From NCBI GenBank assembly GCA_036867785.1, contig CP145416.1, forward strand, positions 310,001 to 374,000: 64,000 nucleotides of DNA, given 5' to 3'. The position numbers and the translations under genes were made by a program. The stretch is from Plasmodiophora brassicae. Its lineage: Eukaryota; Endomyxa: Phytomyxea; Phytomyxea; Plasmodiophorida. This document shows, piece after piece, positions 9,293 to 20,366 of the stretch (the first letter of the stretch is position 1; each line of letters begins with the position of its first letter). A model generated the notes under the pieces. That model was not told the origin of the DNA, ran no database searches, and worked only from the letters and a program-made list of their open reading frames with translations.

Positions 9293-11461
9293 TCACCACA
9301 CAAGTCGCTCGTTGTCAATCCGCTCAGACCATAGTGGGTTTGGCCGCTCGACACAGTCGGCATCGGCCTTTCCGTCGTTGGTGTTCACAAAGACCATTGA
9401 CGCCCCCACAGTAAGTGCATCGCGACATTTCTTGCACCGGGCTCTCCTTCGGTCGTGCTGACAGATGCCGCCCCCTCGACACTTCTTGCAGTGGAATCTC
9501 TGTCGGTCGTGTTCACACATGGCACCTCCTCGGCACTCGTTGCACTTGGACCAGCTATGCCGCTCGTGTTGACAGATGCCCTCCTTCCCTCCACAGGCTT
9601 TGCACAAGTAATTGACTCGCCGATGCGCACAGATTCCGGGACCGCCACACGTCGTGCAATCTCCTTTCCGTCGTTCATGTTCACAGTAAGCGTGCGGGCT
9701 GCAAACCCTTTTCCATTGCCCGTTCTCACACCGCCCTCGGAGGCATTTGACCTGCCCATGACGTTCGGATGGCAATGGGTGCACCCTGCGGTCGCTCGTG
9801 GTGGCAGGTTCTTCCGTTGTACCTTGAGTCCGCACTGGTTGAGACGCAAACGGGGCAACACTGCAACCTTCATGGCTGGATGTGGCGACCGATATTACGG
9901 GAGGTGGCGCGCTCGTTCCAATGAACGCAGTATAATCGCCAACCTGAAACTGGGTTGGATTCAGTGTGTCTGGAACGAGGTCGCCTCGGTCGGTGGCGGC
10001 TTGGTTCGGCGGGCACTGGGTCGGCCGTTGCCGTACACCGGAATCAGTAGACAGCACATTCGGGACCGCCATTTGCATCCAGTGCCCAATTTCAGGGAAA
10101 TCCTGCCTCGATAGGAATGCACCGTTGGATTCGTCTGAAATACTCGCTACGGCTTGATGAACTGGGTCACCGAATTCGACAAGGTATGGAACCTGGGTCC
10201 TGGAGAACGTCATTGCCAAGGTGCTCAAAGTGGAGTACTGAAAACCACTGGGGTCGAAAGGAGATCGGGTGTCAATGGGAAGACTATCCCAGTTGGAATT
10301 CGTCGGCCATGAGCTGAAAGTGGCGCCTTGTGGTACTTCGGCTGCGTCCTGCAATTCAAATTCGATAGAACGGGAGGTCATTGGAGATAGGACGTCAATG
10401 GCGCGGTGGTGCCCGTTGGCATTGAGTGGCCACGCGCCTAAAGTGCACTCGGCCTGTAGTACTTGGGCGACGCCTTGCGGTTGAAATTCGCCATGGCAGC
10501 TCTCTTCAATTGGATATTGGCTGTCAATGAGGAGACGTCCGTTGGAGTTGGTAATTGGCCATGCGCTGAACGTGGCGTCTTGTGATATTTCGGCTACGTC
10601 TTGCGTTTGGAATTCGATGGGACAGGGGACAGTTGGAGGTAGGATGTCAATGGCGTGATGCCCGTTGGCATTGGTTGGCCATGCGCCTAAAGCGGTGTCG
10701 TGTAGTAGTACTTCGGAAATCCCTTGCGATGGAAATTGGCACTGGCAAGGTTCGATTGGATCAGGGTGGAAGTCGATGGCAAGGTGCTGGTTGGCGCTTG
10801 TAAATGGCCATGTGCTCAAAGTGGCGTCTTGAGGTGTGTCATCAGGAACGCCTAGCCAGGCAAACCCATTGTAACAGGGGTCCATTAGAGTTTGGATGTC
10901 ACATTGAGGATGCGCGTTGGCGTTTGTGTGCCAGGTGTGAGGTATGCTCTCGTGAAGTATTGCAGTAACGCCTTGCGATCCGAACTCGCCACGACCGGGA
11001 CTGAATCGACCGTGAACCTCAAAGGGAAGGTGCTGCCCGTTGGGGTTCATATGCGACAGAAATTCCACATCGGAAGTGTCGGACGGTAATCCCGGCAGCT
11101 CGATTGGCGACGATATTACGTTTCCGTTGCTGAGGACGCCATTGCCAGCTGACGATGCTGGCCACATGCGACACCCGCCATGGCAGGGGACAGTTCGAGC
11201 ATCGATGTCCACGGGAAGATGCCCGTTGGAATCAGTCAGAGAGATCACATCCGCATGGGTAGAGACGGACGGCAACCCCATGTCGGGGGACACCTGCTGG
11301 GGCGTCGCGGCATTGTGGGGACGCCACCTGACGTCGTCTGCTGTCGCTGCAATCAAGCATTCGGCGTCTCCAACGAGATGGGCAACTGGCCACCATGTCT
11401 CCCGTGTCGCTAACGCTGGACATGCACCCAGGTCAACAGCCGCTGCAGAGCAGGACGTCAT
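9293..11461 (-). CDS. CxH-type zinc-finger-array protein with internal 41-residue repeats
   Basis: One open frame of 722 residues from ATG 11461; the frame continues open to 11662. The middle (about 10253-11065) is built of degenerate repeats of about 41 residues centred on the motif WPxNxNGHxxID. The C-terminus (about 9425-9685) is an array of about five fingers with pattern C-x-H-x-R-x5-C-x2-C-x-G (ICAHRRVNYLCKACGG, ICQHERHSWSKCNECRGG and so on), spaced about 20 residues. A sixth finger (LCEHQRRKGRCRLC, about 9350-9405) lies in a different frame ending at 9324, so the annotated frame loses it and continues into a non-finger tail. Either a frameshift or alternative ends. Function unknown; the finger pattern suggests metal binding. 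Confidence 0.65.
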   Translation of the reverse strand: MTSCSAAAVDLGACPALATRETWWPVAHLVGDAECLIAATADDVRWRPHNAATPQQVSPDMGLPSVSTHADVISLTDSNGHLPVDIDARTVPCHGGCRMWPASSAGNGVLSNGNVISSPIELPGLPSDTSDVEFLSHMNPNGQHLPFEVHGRFSPGRGEFGSQGVTAILHESIPHTWHTNANAHPQCDIQTLMDPCYNGFAWLGVPDDTPQDATLSTWPFTSANQHLAIDFHPDPIEPCQCQFPSQGISEVLLHDTALGAWPTNANGHHAIDILPPTVPCPIEFQTQDVAEISQDATFSAWPITNSNGRLLIDSQYPIEESCHGEFQPQGVAQVLQAECTLGAWPLNANGHHRAIDVLSPMTSRSIEFELQDAAEVPQGATFSSWPTNSNWDSLPIDTRSPFDPSGFQYSTLSTLAMTFSRTQVPYLVEFGDPVHQAVASISDESNGAFLSRQDFPEIGHWMQMAVPNVLSTDSGVRQRPTQCPPNQAATDRGDLVPDTLNPTQFQVGDYTAFIGTSAPPPVISVATSSHEGCSVAPFASQPVRTQGTTEEPATTSDRRVHPLPSERHGQVKCLRGRCENGQWKRVCSPHAYCEHERRKGDCTTCGGPGICAHRRVNYLCKACGGKEGICQHERHSWSKCNECRGGAMCEHDRQRFHCKKCRGGGICQHDRRRARCKKCRDALTVGASMVFVNTNDGKADADCVERPNPLWSERIDNERLVW
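9425..9685 (-). repeat. Zinc-finger coding repeat, about 60 bp per unit, 5 units
   Basis: Five successive C-x-H-x-R-x5-C-x2-C units in one frame, each about 19-20 codons, with strongly similar DNA. A sixth unit immediately downstream (9350-9405) is out of frame with them. Confidence 0.8.
10253..11065 (-). repeat. Degenerate coding repeats of about 41 codons, six or more units
   Basis: The motif (A/S/T)WP(T/I/L)(N/T)(A/S)NGHxxID recurs with spacings of 41, 43, 40, 42 and 41 residues, joined by segments of the form EFQ.QDVAEVSQDAT. At DNA level units are clearly related but diverged, indicating old tandem duplication in the coding sequence rather than a satellite. Confidence 0.8.
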
Positions 11462-12180
11462 GCCGCGCAGGCCAACTCGGGACCTGAAATGGAACATCGC
11501 GCAGCGGTGCCACTGCGCGGAGTCCGTCGAACTGCATCTGCAGACCCAATCGGCCTGTCTCTGCCGCGGCCCGGCCTCAACATGCCGCCAATCGCTGCCA
11601 TCGTAGCACGCGGATGCCTCTCGCGGTTCCACAACGGAGCCGACGTCCAGACCTGCGCGCAATCGCTGCGTACGACAAAGCGCTCCAGGGCAGGTGAACG
11701 TGACATATCGGGATGCAGGTCGCCTGCTGATGCGCTGTTATGATGGCGAATCTCGCGATACAGTCGACATTTGCCGTCGTTTGACGCCGGTGGCGCTTGC
11801 GCAGATTCTGCTTCCGAGACACGCTCCTTGCACGGGGGTCTCGCTCGGTCGTGTTGACAGATGCTGCCCCATCGGCACTCCTTGCACTGGGGGTCTCTGT
11901 CGGAGGTGCGGACAGATGTCAGTGCATGGTCAGGTACGTCGAGTTGCGCCACGACCAGGGCGTCATTTACCCGCATGCAATTAATACAGCCGCTTAGGTT
12001 GCCGGCGAATACATGGCCACGCCTACCTACCAGACCGCAGTGGACGTCGACATGACGTCACGGCCGTGGCGTCACACTTTGCTCCAGTTGCAGGTGTGGT
12101 CGTTGAAAATCCAGTCAGACCTTATCTGGGAGCACATACGAACGTAGCGAGTCGTGCCCATCTCGAACTCACCTAATACC
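11462..12180. other. Divergent intergenic region, 719 bp, with an orphan finger
   Basis: Lies between the zinc-finger gene (-) and the lectin gene (+). It holds one orphan finger fragment (11827-11898, minus strand) and otherwise nothing I can support. The long frame of the zinc-finger gene continues open to 11662, so its true start could lie inside this stretch. Confidence 0.5.
11827..11898 (-). pseudogene. Orphan CxH finger fragment
   Basis: The minus strand encodes CKECRWGSICQHDRARPPCK, one and a half fingers of the same type as the downstream array, outside the main open frame. Probably a remnant of a longer array or of a duplicated gene copy, or an upstream exon I could not connect. Confidence 0.5.
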
Positions 12181-13395
12181 ATGACGGTACGTGCTGTCAT
12201 CGTTGCCGTTACCATCGCCGCCCTCGTTGGCGTAGGTGTACCAATGCAAACGTCGTTCACGTTTGACGGTATTCGGTACACGTTCTACCCTGGTGAACAG
12301 GCGCGCACCTGGGCCGAGGCCAAACTGTACTGCCAGTCGCAAGGCAAGACCCTCGCCGTGTTCGAGAACCGTGGTCAGATCCTGAACGTGTCCGAGTACC
12401 TTTCCGAGGACGGTGGTGTCTGGACCGCCTACCAGACCGACAAATCCGGCCAGTTCGAGGTTGCCATCCCCGACATGCCGCCGTGGAAGAAAACGTTCGG
12501 CCTGGCGAACGCACCAGACGCCGACCCATCCCAGTGTGGGCTGTTAAGCGTTGCCGGCAACGTCACTGGTATCCGCCCCGCCGATTGCCACACCAAGAAG
12601 GCGGCCCTGTGCGCGCTCGTCGACCCCGTCGCCGTTCGCGCCGAGGGCATCCGCGATGGTGATATCCCTGTGCCCGATTTTATCTCCAGCAGCAACCCGA
12701 ACGCCAAGCAGACCCCGCCGGAACAGCCGTCACGCGCCCCTGTCGTGCCGCCCAAGTCGGTGATACCACCGTCGAGGTCGTCCGCCTCCGGCTCCCCATC
12801 GTCGTCGTCGTCGACGTCGTCGTCGGGTCCCAAACCGAAGAAGGCGGTACCAAGTCAAGGCAAGTCGCCTAGCGGGTCAAAGCCGACGGCGTTGTCCTCG
12901 TCCAGTAGCCGCAGTGGATCGTCGTCGTCGTCTTCGTCATCGTCATCGTCGTCGTCGTCGTCGTCTGCGGCGCCATCAGACGACAAGTCGAAATCGAAAG
13001 ATCCGATCGAGGTGACCGTGCAGGGCACGCGATTCGTGTTCTTCCCGAACGCCGTCCTGTTCGGCGGGTGGACCGAAGCGTCCCGCGTCTGCGAGGGCCA
13101 TGGCATGCAGGCGGCCGTGTTCAAATCGCGATCGCAGATGGAGAAGGTCGTCGACGCCACGACAAAGGGCAGCGTCCCGGTTTGGACTGGGTACTCGTCA
13201 GACGGCATGGGCGCGATGCACTCGATAGACGAGCGTCGGGGCCCGTGGTCCGATGACATGGCGACGGCGACCAGCCTGCCCAAGCAGGCGTTCATGTGCG
13301 GCCTGCTGGGTATCGGTGCGGCCGACAAACGCCCTGGGATCTCCCAGGTGCCGTGCTCCTCCCCGCGCATGGCGCTCTGCTCATCCCGAAACTAA
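12181..13395 (+). CDS. Secreted protein with two C-type-lectin-like domains and a serine-rich linker
   Basis: One exon, 404 residues. A hydrophobic signal peptide (MTVRAVIVAVTIAALVGVGV) is followed by CTLD 1 (about residues 23-150: WAEAKLYCQSQGKTLAVFEN ... CGLLSV ... ALCALVD), a linker of about 130 residues rich in Ser/Pro/Lys with long Ser runs, and CTLD 2 (about 275-404: WTEASRVCEGHGMQAAVFKS ... CGLLGI ... MALCSSRN). Four cysteines per domain fit a CTLD fold. No TM segment, so probably secreted. The canonical calcium/sugar motifs EPN/QPD and WND are not evident, so carbohydrate binding is uncertain. Start chosen at the ATG opening the signal peptide. Confidence 0.85.
   Translation: MTVRAVIVAVTIAALVGVGVPMQTSFTFDGIRYTFYPGEQARTWAEAKLYCQSQGKTLAVFENRGQILNVSEYLSEDGGVWTAYQTDKSGQFEVAIPDMPPWKKTFGLANAPDADPSQCGLLSVAGNVTGIRPADCHTKKAALCALVDPVAVRAEGIRDGDIPVPDFISSSNPNAKQTPPEQPSRAPVVPPKSVIPPSRSSASGSPSSSSSTSSSGPKPKKAVPSQGKSPSGSKPTALSSSSSRSGSSSSSSSSSSSSSSSSAAPSDDKSKSKDPIEVTVQGTRFVFFPNAVLFGGWTEASRVCEGHGMQAAVFKSRSQMEKVVDATTKGSVPVWTGYSSDGMGAMHSIDERRGPWSDDMATATSLPKQAFMCGLLGIGAADKRPGISQVPCSSPRMALCSSRN
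12773..12968 (+). repeat. Serine-codon (TCG/TCT/TCC) microsatellite tracts
   Basis: Two imperfect trinucleotide tracts (about 12790-12828 and 12912-12966) encode poly-Ser in the linker between the two lectin domains. Such tracts are expected to vary in length between alleles. Confidence 0.85.
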
Positions 13396-13449
13396 CACGA
13401 CACACAGCATTGTCGCGCAAGATCATAACGCTTCGTATAGTGCTAATAG

Positions 13450-13977
13450 TTAAGCCAGGCCAAGATCCTCGACGATCTGCTTCCTGATGAGGTCGAGTCG
13501 TGCGGCCTCGTCGGCGGCGGTGACGTCGCGGTGGCCGAAGGTGGCATGGTCGATTTGGATGCGAATGCGGGTGCAGAGCCAGCAGATGGCATAGAGGGCC
13601 GTCACGAGGACGCTGGTGGCGACCGCGCCAACGATGCCGGCAATGACGCCGCCGATCACGTTGGCCTCCAGGTCGCTGGTGTAGCGAACGGCGAGGAATA
13701 TGGCGAGGAACACGGCAATCCATAGAAGGGCGACGCCGGTCCAGGCGACGCGTCTCCATCTGGGGTCCTCGTCGTCCACTTCCTGTATTGCGCATCGACT
13801 TATACGCCGGGCCCCGTCAGCGTCGTGCCCGTCCAGGCGAATGATGACAGACGAATGGCGACGGCCGCTGTTATTCGACCGTGACATGCAGCAGGACAGG
13901 TCCAGCGACCGTCGTCGCGCCTCGACAGGGGACGCAGCGCCCCGCTGCTGCGGTCGCTTCGACCGACTACAGGCCAT
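13450..13977 (-). CDS. Small two-TM membrane protein, unknown function
   Basis: One exon, 175 residues. The N-terminal 75 residues are basic and polar; then WTGVALLWIAVFLAIFLAV and VIGGVIAGIVGAVATSVLVTALYAICWL form two TM helices with a short loop, and the C-terminus is charged and ends RKQIVEDLGLA. No family recognised. Converges on the lectin gene with 54 bp between stops and is divergent from the ABCG gene. ATG 13977 is the longest start; an internal Met at about residue 31 is possible. Confidence 0.65.
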   Translation of the reverse strand: MACSRSKRPQQRGAASPVEARRRSLDLSCCMSRSNNSGRRHSSVIIRLDGHDADGARRISRCAIQEVDDEDPRWRRVAWTGVALLWIAVFLAIFLAVRYTSDLEANVIGGVIAGIVGAVATSVLVTALYAICWLCTRIRIQIDHATFGHRDVTAADEAARLDLIRKQIVEDLGLA

Positions 13978-14454
13978 TCGCCCGATGAGAATAATAAAAG
14001 GGAACCGCAGAGCCTATACGTCGACGGCCGGACGACGATGTACACACGAATCAATAATACGTTATGCTGACCTACCGCAGACAGCGACCGCTGCGTCACC
14101 GACGCCTCGCCCATTGACAGCAGCCGGTTGACTCACGCCCGGCCACTGGACGGATGGCGCCCAGCTGCTCCAAGCCATCGGAACGATCGGGTCACCGCAG
14201 AGGCGGGCAAATGCGGTGTGGTTCGAACCATGTGGCGGCGCGCGGCGCCATTTCGATCCCGATAACTCGAGGCGTGCCGACGTCACATCGTCTGGTCCTC
14301 CGGCGACGGTCGCCCCGTCTCAAACGCCCGCCATGCCTAAACATAGGCGCGACTGGGGCAGTCCGAAAATAGACTGCGGGGATTCGGTTGAGACCCAGCT
14401 TCCGTCCGACCCGGCGTCGTCGTTCCCTGTGACAAACTATTGTATATCGGTGCG
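13978..14454. other. Divergent intergenic region, 477 bp
   Basis: Between the two-TM protein (-) and the ABCG transporter (+). No supported gene or repeat; presumably holds both promoters. Confidence 0.5.
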
Positions 14455-17331
14455 ATGGGCGCCGCCGCGTTCCTCGCCGTTGTCGCCCTCGCGGCGACTA
14501 CGAGCGTCGTCCTGGTGGTCGACAGCGCTCTGCTGAAATCGTGCGGCGGCGCGATGCTGACGTGCCAGAACGGCGGCACGATCCGGGACAGCGACTGCCA
14601 CGGGCGCATGCGCCAGTGCCCGGACGCGTTCACGCGCATGACGACCTGCGCGTGCCCGCCCGGGTACACGGGCCCCGAGTGCCAGTTCAGCACGCAGGAG
14701 CGTACGTGCCCGCGCGCCCAGTCCTTCTCCAAGTACGGCGTCAACCACGCCGGGCCCGCCTTCCTCCACTGCGACCTGTACAAGACGGCCATGCTGTACA
14801 CGACGCCGCTCCGTCTGCGAGACGTTCGCATCGCGCTGAAGTTCGACCTGCCGTCCAGGACGGCAACGCTGGCCATGACGGCGCGGTCCATGTCGCCGAT
14901 GGGCAAGTCCTGTTCGGCGTCGTTGCGCCTGCTCGACTGCCAGTTCAGCGAGTGCGTCGAGCAGGTCAGCCCGCGCGGCCCAGGCTTCCGCCGCGTGTCC
15001 TGCGCCGTCAAGGCGTGCCGGTCGTGCCAGGAGGAGACCGGGCAGACGAAACGCGACTGCCCGTCGCCGATGCACGGCGTCTCCATGTTCACGTCGTCGG
15101 CGAAACCGTTCGACGTCGACGTCGAGTACAAGCCATTCCAGTTCGACACGCACGTCATGCTGGCGATCCCGTTGATGACCGTCCCGTTGCATGGCGCGTG
15201 CCGCACTGGCCTCTGCACGCCGGACGCGCCCGTCCCCGTCGTCCCCGTCGTCAGCACCGATTCGTCGACGCGGGAACCGACACGTAGCGTCCTGTTCACC
15301 ACGCTGTTCAGCATCGGGTCCGCGTGCGCCCTGATCACGATCGTCATCCTGTGCGTGTTCACGGCGCGCGCCATCGTGCGCCTGCGCCACCCGGTGACGT
15401 CCGGCGCGGTGCGCGCCACGGGCCTGGCCAGCGCGCCGGCCCGGTCCGCGCACTGGTCGTCGCCCATCGCCCTGTCCTGGTCCGGCCTGTCCGTGCGCGT
15501 CCGCCCCACGCGCCTGCAGCGCTGCCTGTCGCGGGGCGCGGCCTCCGCCCCCAAAACGCTGCTGCGCCCGTGCAGCGGGTCGGCCCGGGTCGGCACGCTG
15601 ACCGCCATCATCGGCCCGTCCGGCAGCGGCAAGTCGACGCTGCTGGAGCGCCTGGCGCACCCGGACGGGTCGGTCGTGCGCCTCGAGACGCGCGGGCCGG
15701 CGCGGCACGCCGACCCGCGCGCCCTGCTGTCGTACCAGGTGCAGACGGATCGGTCGGCGCTGCCCGAGCAGACCGTCTGGGAGGCGGTCCAGTTCAGCGC
15801 GCGGACGCGCCTGGCCAGGGGCGCCGCCGACCCGGAGATCGACGCTGCCGTCGCGCTGGCCCTGGCCGACGCCTCGCTGATGCACTGCGCCGACAAGCGG
15901 ATCGGGCGGGTCGGCGGCGCCGGCCTGTCCGGCGGGGAACGCCGACGCCTGGCGCTGGCCCAGGAGCTGGTCGCCGATCGGCGCCTGGTCCTGCTTGATG
16001 AGTGCACGACCGGGCAGCACTCGGCGGCCGCCACCGACCTGGTCCGCGTCCTGCGACGCCGGGCGACCGACACGCAGACGACCGTCGTCGTTGTGATCCA
16101 CACGCCGCCCGCCGACACGTTCGCCCTGTTCGACCAGGTGATCGTCATGGGGCGTGGCGGGCGTTCCCTGTTCCAGGGTGCTCCCGGCGACGCCGTCCGG
16201 TACTTCGAGCACGGCGACCGCCTGTTCGAGCCGGGCGAGAACCCGTGGGAGTTCATCATCAGCCAGGTGAACGCCCGCGACGCTGACCTGCCGCCGTGGC
16301 GGGACGAGACGTCGTCCGCGATCGACGCGGACGACGCTGACGACGGTCAACCGACCCAGCAGCCGATGGGCATCTCGACGTACCGTCAGATCCAGCTCCT
16401 GTGCGACCGGTCGTTCCAGTCGGCGGCGCGAGCGCCCCGCCTGCTGATCGGGTACAACGTCATGATGATGCTGGGCGGCGTCATCGGCGGCCTCGTCTTC
16501 ATGAACGTCGGCGCCGACCTGCACGGCGCCCTGGACCGGTTCGGGTACATCGCCGTCACGCTCATGTTCTCGTCGCTGGTCACCATGTCGAACGTCGACA
16601 TCCTGATCGAGCAGCGCGACGTCCAGCAACGCGAGCGCCTGTCGGGCAGCTACTCGGCGTTCGCCCAGTTCATGTCGATCCTGATCGTCGACCTGGTCCC
16701 GTTCCGGGTCATGCCCGCCCTGCTGTACACGGCGACGTCGTACGCCCTGGTCGGGTTCCAGCTGTCGTTCCAGAAGGTGTTCTGGTTCGCCAGCGTCCTG
16801 ATCCTGCACAAGCTCGCGTCGGGCGCCATGACGCTGTTCCTGTCCGGCGCCTGCCGCGACGTGCGCATGGCGAACTTCGCCGGCGTCCTGATCAACATCT
16901 GGTCGGTCGTGTTCGGCGTCCTGGTGTCGCACCGGGACGATGGCATGTCGGTCCTGTCGACGATCGCCTCGCACCTGACCTACTACCGGTACGCGGCGCA
17001 CGGCTTGTACAGGAACGAGATGCTGGGCCTGGCGTTCCAGGTCGAGCAGCCCGTCTCCATGCAGGCGGACGGGACCATGTTCCTGGCCATGCGGGGCATT
17101 GCCAATGGGCCCTACAGCCTCGTGCAGGACATGTGCGCCCTGATCGCCTTCATCCTGGCCTGGTTGTTCCTGGCGTTCCTGGCGCTCAACGAGGGCATGC
17201 TGAAACGGGGCATCGCTGCCTGCTGCGACATGGCCGCCGATGACGGCGACCAGCAGCAGCCGGCGTTGCTGAGCGGCACCCAGGGCGACACCGACGAGCA
17301 TAAGGCGGCGCCGCCTCCTAACGAATCATAA
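14455..17331 (+). CDS. ABCG-family transporter with EGF-like extracellular N-terminus
   Basis: A single 2.9-kb exon, 958 residues. A signal peptide (LAVVALAATTSVVLVV) is followed by an EGF-like segment (CQNGGTIRDSDC ... CACPPGYTGPEC), a Cys-rich ectodomain to about residue 280, and a TM helix. The NBD has Walker A GPSGSGKST, signature LSGGERRRLA, Walker B LVLLDECTTG and an IHTPP switch; six C-terminal TM segments follow (VMMMLGGVIGGLVF to LIAFILAWLFLAFLAL). The layout matches the Adp1/plant ABCG24-28 branch, an ABCG half-transporter with a long N-terminal domain. Walker B has Cys where DEPT/S is usual, but the catalytic Glu is kept. Substrate unknown. Start is the ATG before the signal peptide. 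Intronless, unlike most long genes here. Confidence 0.92.
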   Translation: MGAAAFLAVVALAATTSVVLVVDSALLKSCGGAMLTCQNGGTIRDSDCHGRMRQCPDAFTRMTTCACPPGYTGPECQFSTQERTCPRAQSFSKYGVNHAGPAFLHCDLYKTAMLYTTPLRLRDVRIALKFDLPSRTATLAMTARSMSPMGKSCSASLRLLDCQFSECVEQVSPRGPGFRRVSCAVKACRSCQEETGQTKRDCPSPMHGVSMFTSSAKPFDVDVEYKPFQFDTHVMLAIPLMTVPLHGACRTGLCTPDAPVPVVPVVSTDSSTREPTRSVLFTTLFSIGSACALITIVILCVFTARAIVRLRHPVTSGAVRATGLASAPARSAHWSSPIALSWSGLSVRVRPTRLQRCLSRGAASAPKTLLRPCSGSARVGTLTAIIGPSGSGKSTLLERLAHPDGSVVRLETRGPARHADPRALLSYQVQTDRSALPEQTVWEAVQFSARTRLARGAADPEIDAAVALALADASLMHCADKRIGRVGGAGLSGGERRRLALAQELVADRRLVLLDECTTGQHSAAATDLVRVLRRRATDTQTTVVVVIHTPPADTFALFDQVIVMGRGGRSLFQGAPGDAVRYFEHGDRLFEPGENPWEFIISQVNARDADLPPWRDETSSAIDADDADDGQPTQQPMGISTYRQIQLLCDRSFQSAARAPRLLIGYNVMMMLGGVIGGLVFMNVGADLHGALDRFGYIAVTLMFSSLVTMSNVDILIEQRDVQQRERLSGSYSAFAQFMSILIVDLVPFRVMPALLYTATSYALVGFQLSFQKVFWFASVLILHKLASGAMTLFLSGACRDVRMANFAGVLINIWSVVFGVLVSHRDDGMSVLSTIASHLTYYRYAAHGLYRNEMLGLAFQVEQPVSMQADGTMFLAMRGIANGPYSLVQDMCALIAFILAWLFLAFLALNEGMLKRGIAACCDMAADDGDQQQPALLSGTQGDTDEHKAAPPPNES

Positions 17332-17445
17332 TACACACCGGCTGCTGGACCGAACGCAGGTTGCGACCTACGAGGACGGTTGCGACCAGATGAAACGCCG
17401 GACGAAAATACGTTGTTGTGACAATGCTGACGCCGATTCGCCGCT

Positions 17446-19257
<1,812 letters not shown>

Positions 19258-20316
19258 ATGTCCGCACGGACTGCGGCGGCGTCGCGCGTCGGGCGACCCC
19301 GACGATCGGCGCGACCCGGTGGCCCGCGCCGCCTGTTCGTAGCGCCGATCCCCGATCGTGTAGGCTGGGCGAAGTTGGAGCGGGACATTCGGTCGGTGTT
19401 TGGCCGGTTTGGGACGATCGCCCGCGTTGTCGTGCACAAACGGTTTGCGTTCGTGGCGTTCGACCGTGGTGAATCGGCACAAGCGGCCATCGACGAGCTG
19501 CATGGGACGTACCTGTTCGGGCAGCTGCGTCGGTCGACCGTGGAGCTGGCCGGCAATCGGGCCCGCGAGGGAAGCGACAGATCGTGTGACGAACGGGAGG
19601 TCTGGGTGACGCCGATGCCGGAACACCGCCCAGAAGAGACCATCATTGCAGACCTGCACGATACGTTTGGAGCGTATGGCACCGTTGAGCAGATTCGGCT
19701 CAGGCATCGTTGCGCAATCATTCGCTTTAGGGATGCCTGCGGTGCACGGGCAGCCCGGTATGCGCTCGATGGATGGATGTACATCGGGCGCCGGGTCAGG
19801 GTCGACCTAACGTCCAGCGAGGGTCGTGTTGGGTCGGAATCGTCCTCGTCCCTACCGGGCTTGATCATCGACAGCGATGATGACGATGACGACGAGGATA
19901 CCGACACTGACGCACGACGTCTGTCGGAGGGATTCTCCAGGCTGCACCACGCTGACCTACCGCGCTCGGATTCATCGGAATGCCCAGAGCGATTCGGGAC
20001 GGACGTTCCTCGTGGACATCGCAATCCGCTGTCGCGGGCATCGCCTGAGGTCCAACCGACCGCGCTGGAGGCGTTACCTGAGGCGCGACCGGCACCGCCC
20101 CGGAGGACAGAGCTCGAGTTTGTCGACGCGCAAGTCGACGCGTTCCTGAGCAGGTCTGGGTTCAGCGACTGGATCGACGTGTTCCGCAAAGAAGAAATCG
20201 ACATCGACTCGCTGTACGAACTCACCGACGACAGCCTGAAGGTGTTGGGTTTCAGCAAGATGGGCCAGCGATTGCGGTTCCAGCGACTAGCTCGTAGGCA
20301 TCTAGACGGGGCTTAA
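19258..20316 (+). CDS. RNA-binding protein with two RRMs and a C-terminal SAM domain
   Basis: One exon, 352 residues. RRM1 about residues 25-98 (RLFVAPIP ... VVHKRFAFVAFDR, RNP1-like), RRM2 about 113-185 (EVWVTPMP ... RHRCAIIRFRD), an acidic Asp/Glu tract about 200-220, and a SAM domain about 290-347 (FLSRSGFSDWIDVFRKEEID ... LGFSKMGQRLRF). SAM domains oligomerise or bind RNA hairpins, so a post-transcriptional regulator is likely. Start is the first ATG; frames upstream begin with non-ATG codons. Converges on WAPL with 50 bp between stops. Confidence 0.88.
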   Translation: MSARTAAASRVGRPRRSARPGGPRRLFVAPIPDRVGWAKLERDIRSVFGRFGTIARVVVHKRFAFVAFDRGESAQAAIDELHGTYLFGQLRRSTVELAGNRAREGSDRSCDEREVWVTPMPEHRPEETIIADLHDTFGAYGTVEQIRLRHRCAIIRFRDACGARAARYALDGWMYIGRRVRVDLTSSEGRVGSESSSSLPGLIIDSDDDDDDEDTDTDARRLSEGFSRLHHADLPRSDSSECPERFGTDVPRGHRNPLSRASPEVQPTALEALPEARPAPPRRTELEFVDAQVDAFLSRSGFSDWIDVFRKEEIDIDSLYELTDDSLKVLGFSKMGQRLRFQRLARRHLDGA

Positions 20317-20366
20317 TCTGGTAAACGACGGAAGCGGCAATGTCGCATGCTGTGTTGTGTATCGGC

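Noticed and set aside
14437-17301. 954-codon open frame on the minus strand over the ABCG gene
   Set aside because: Composition is low-complexity Arg/Gln/Val/Ala/Gly with no domain. It is the antisense shadow of strong third-position GC bias; the plus-strand ABCG motifs are unambiguous.
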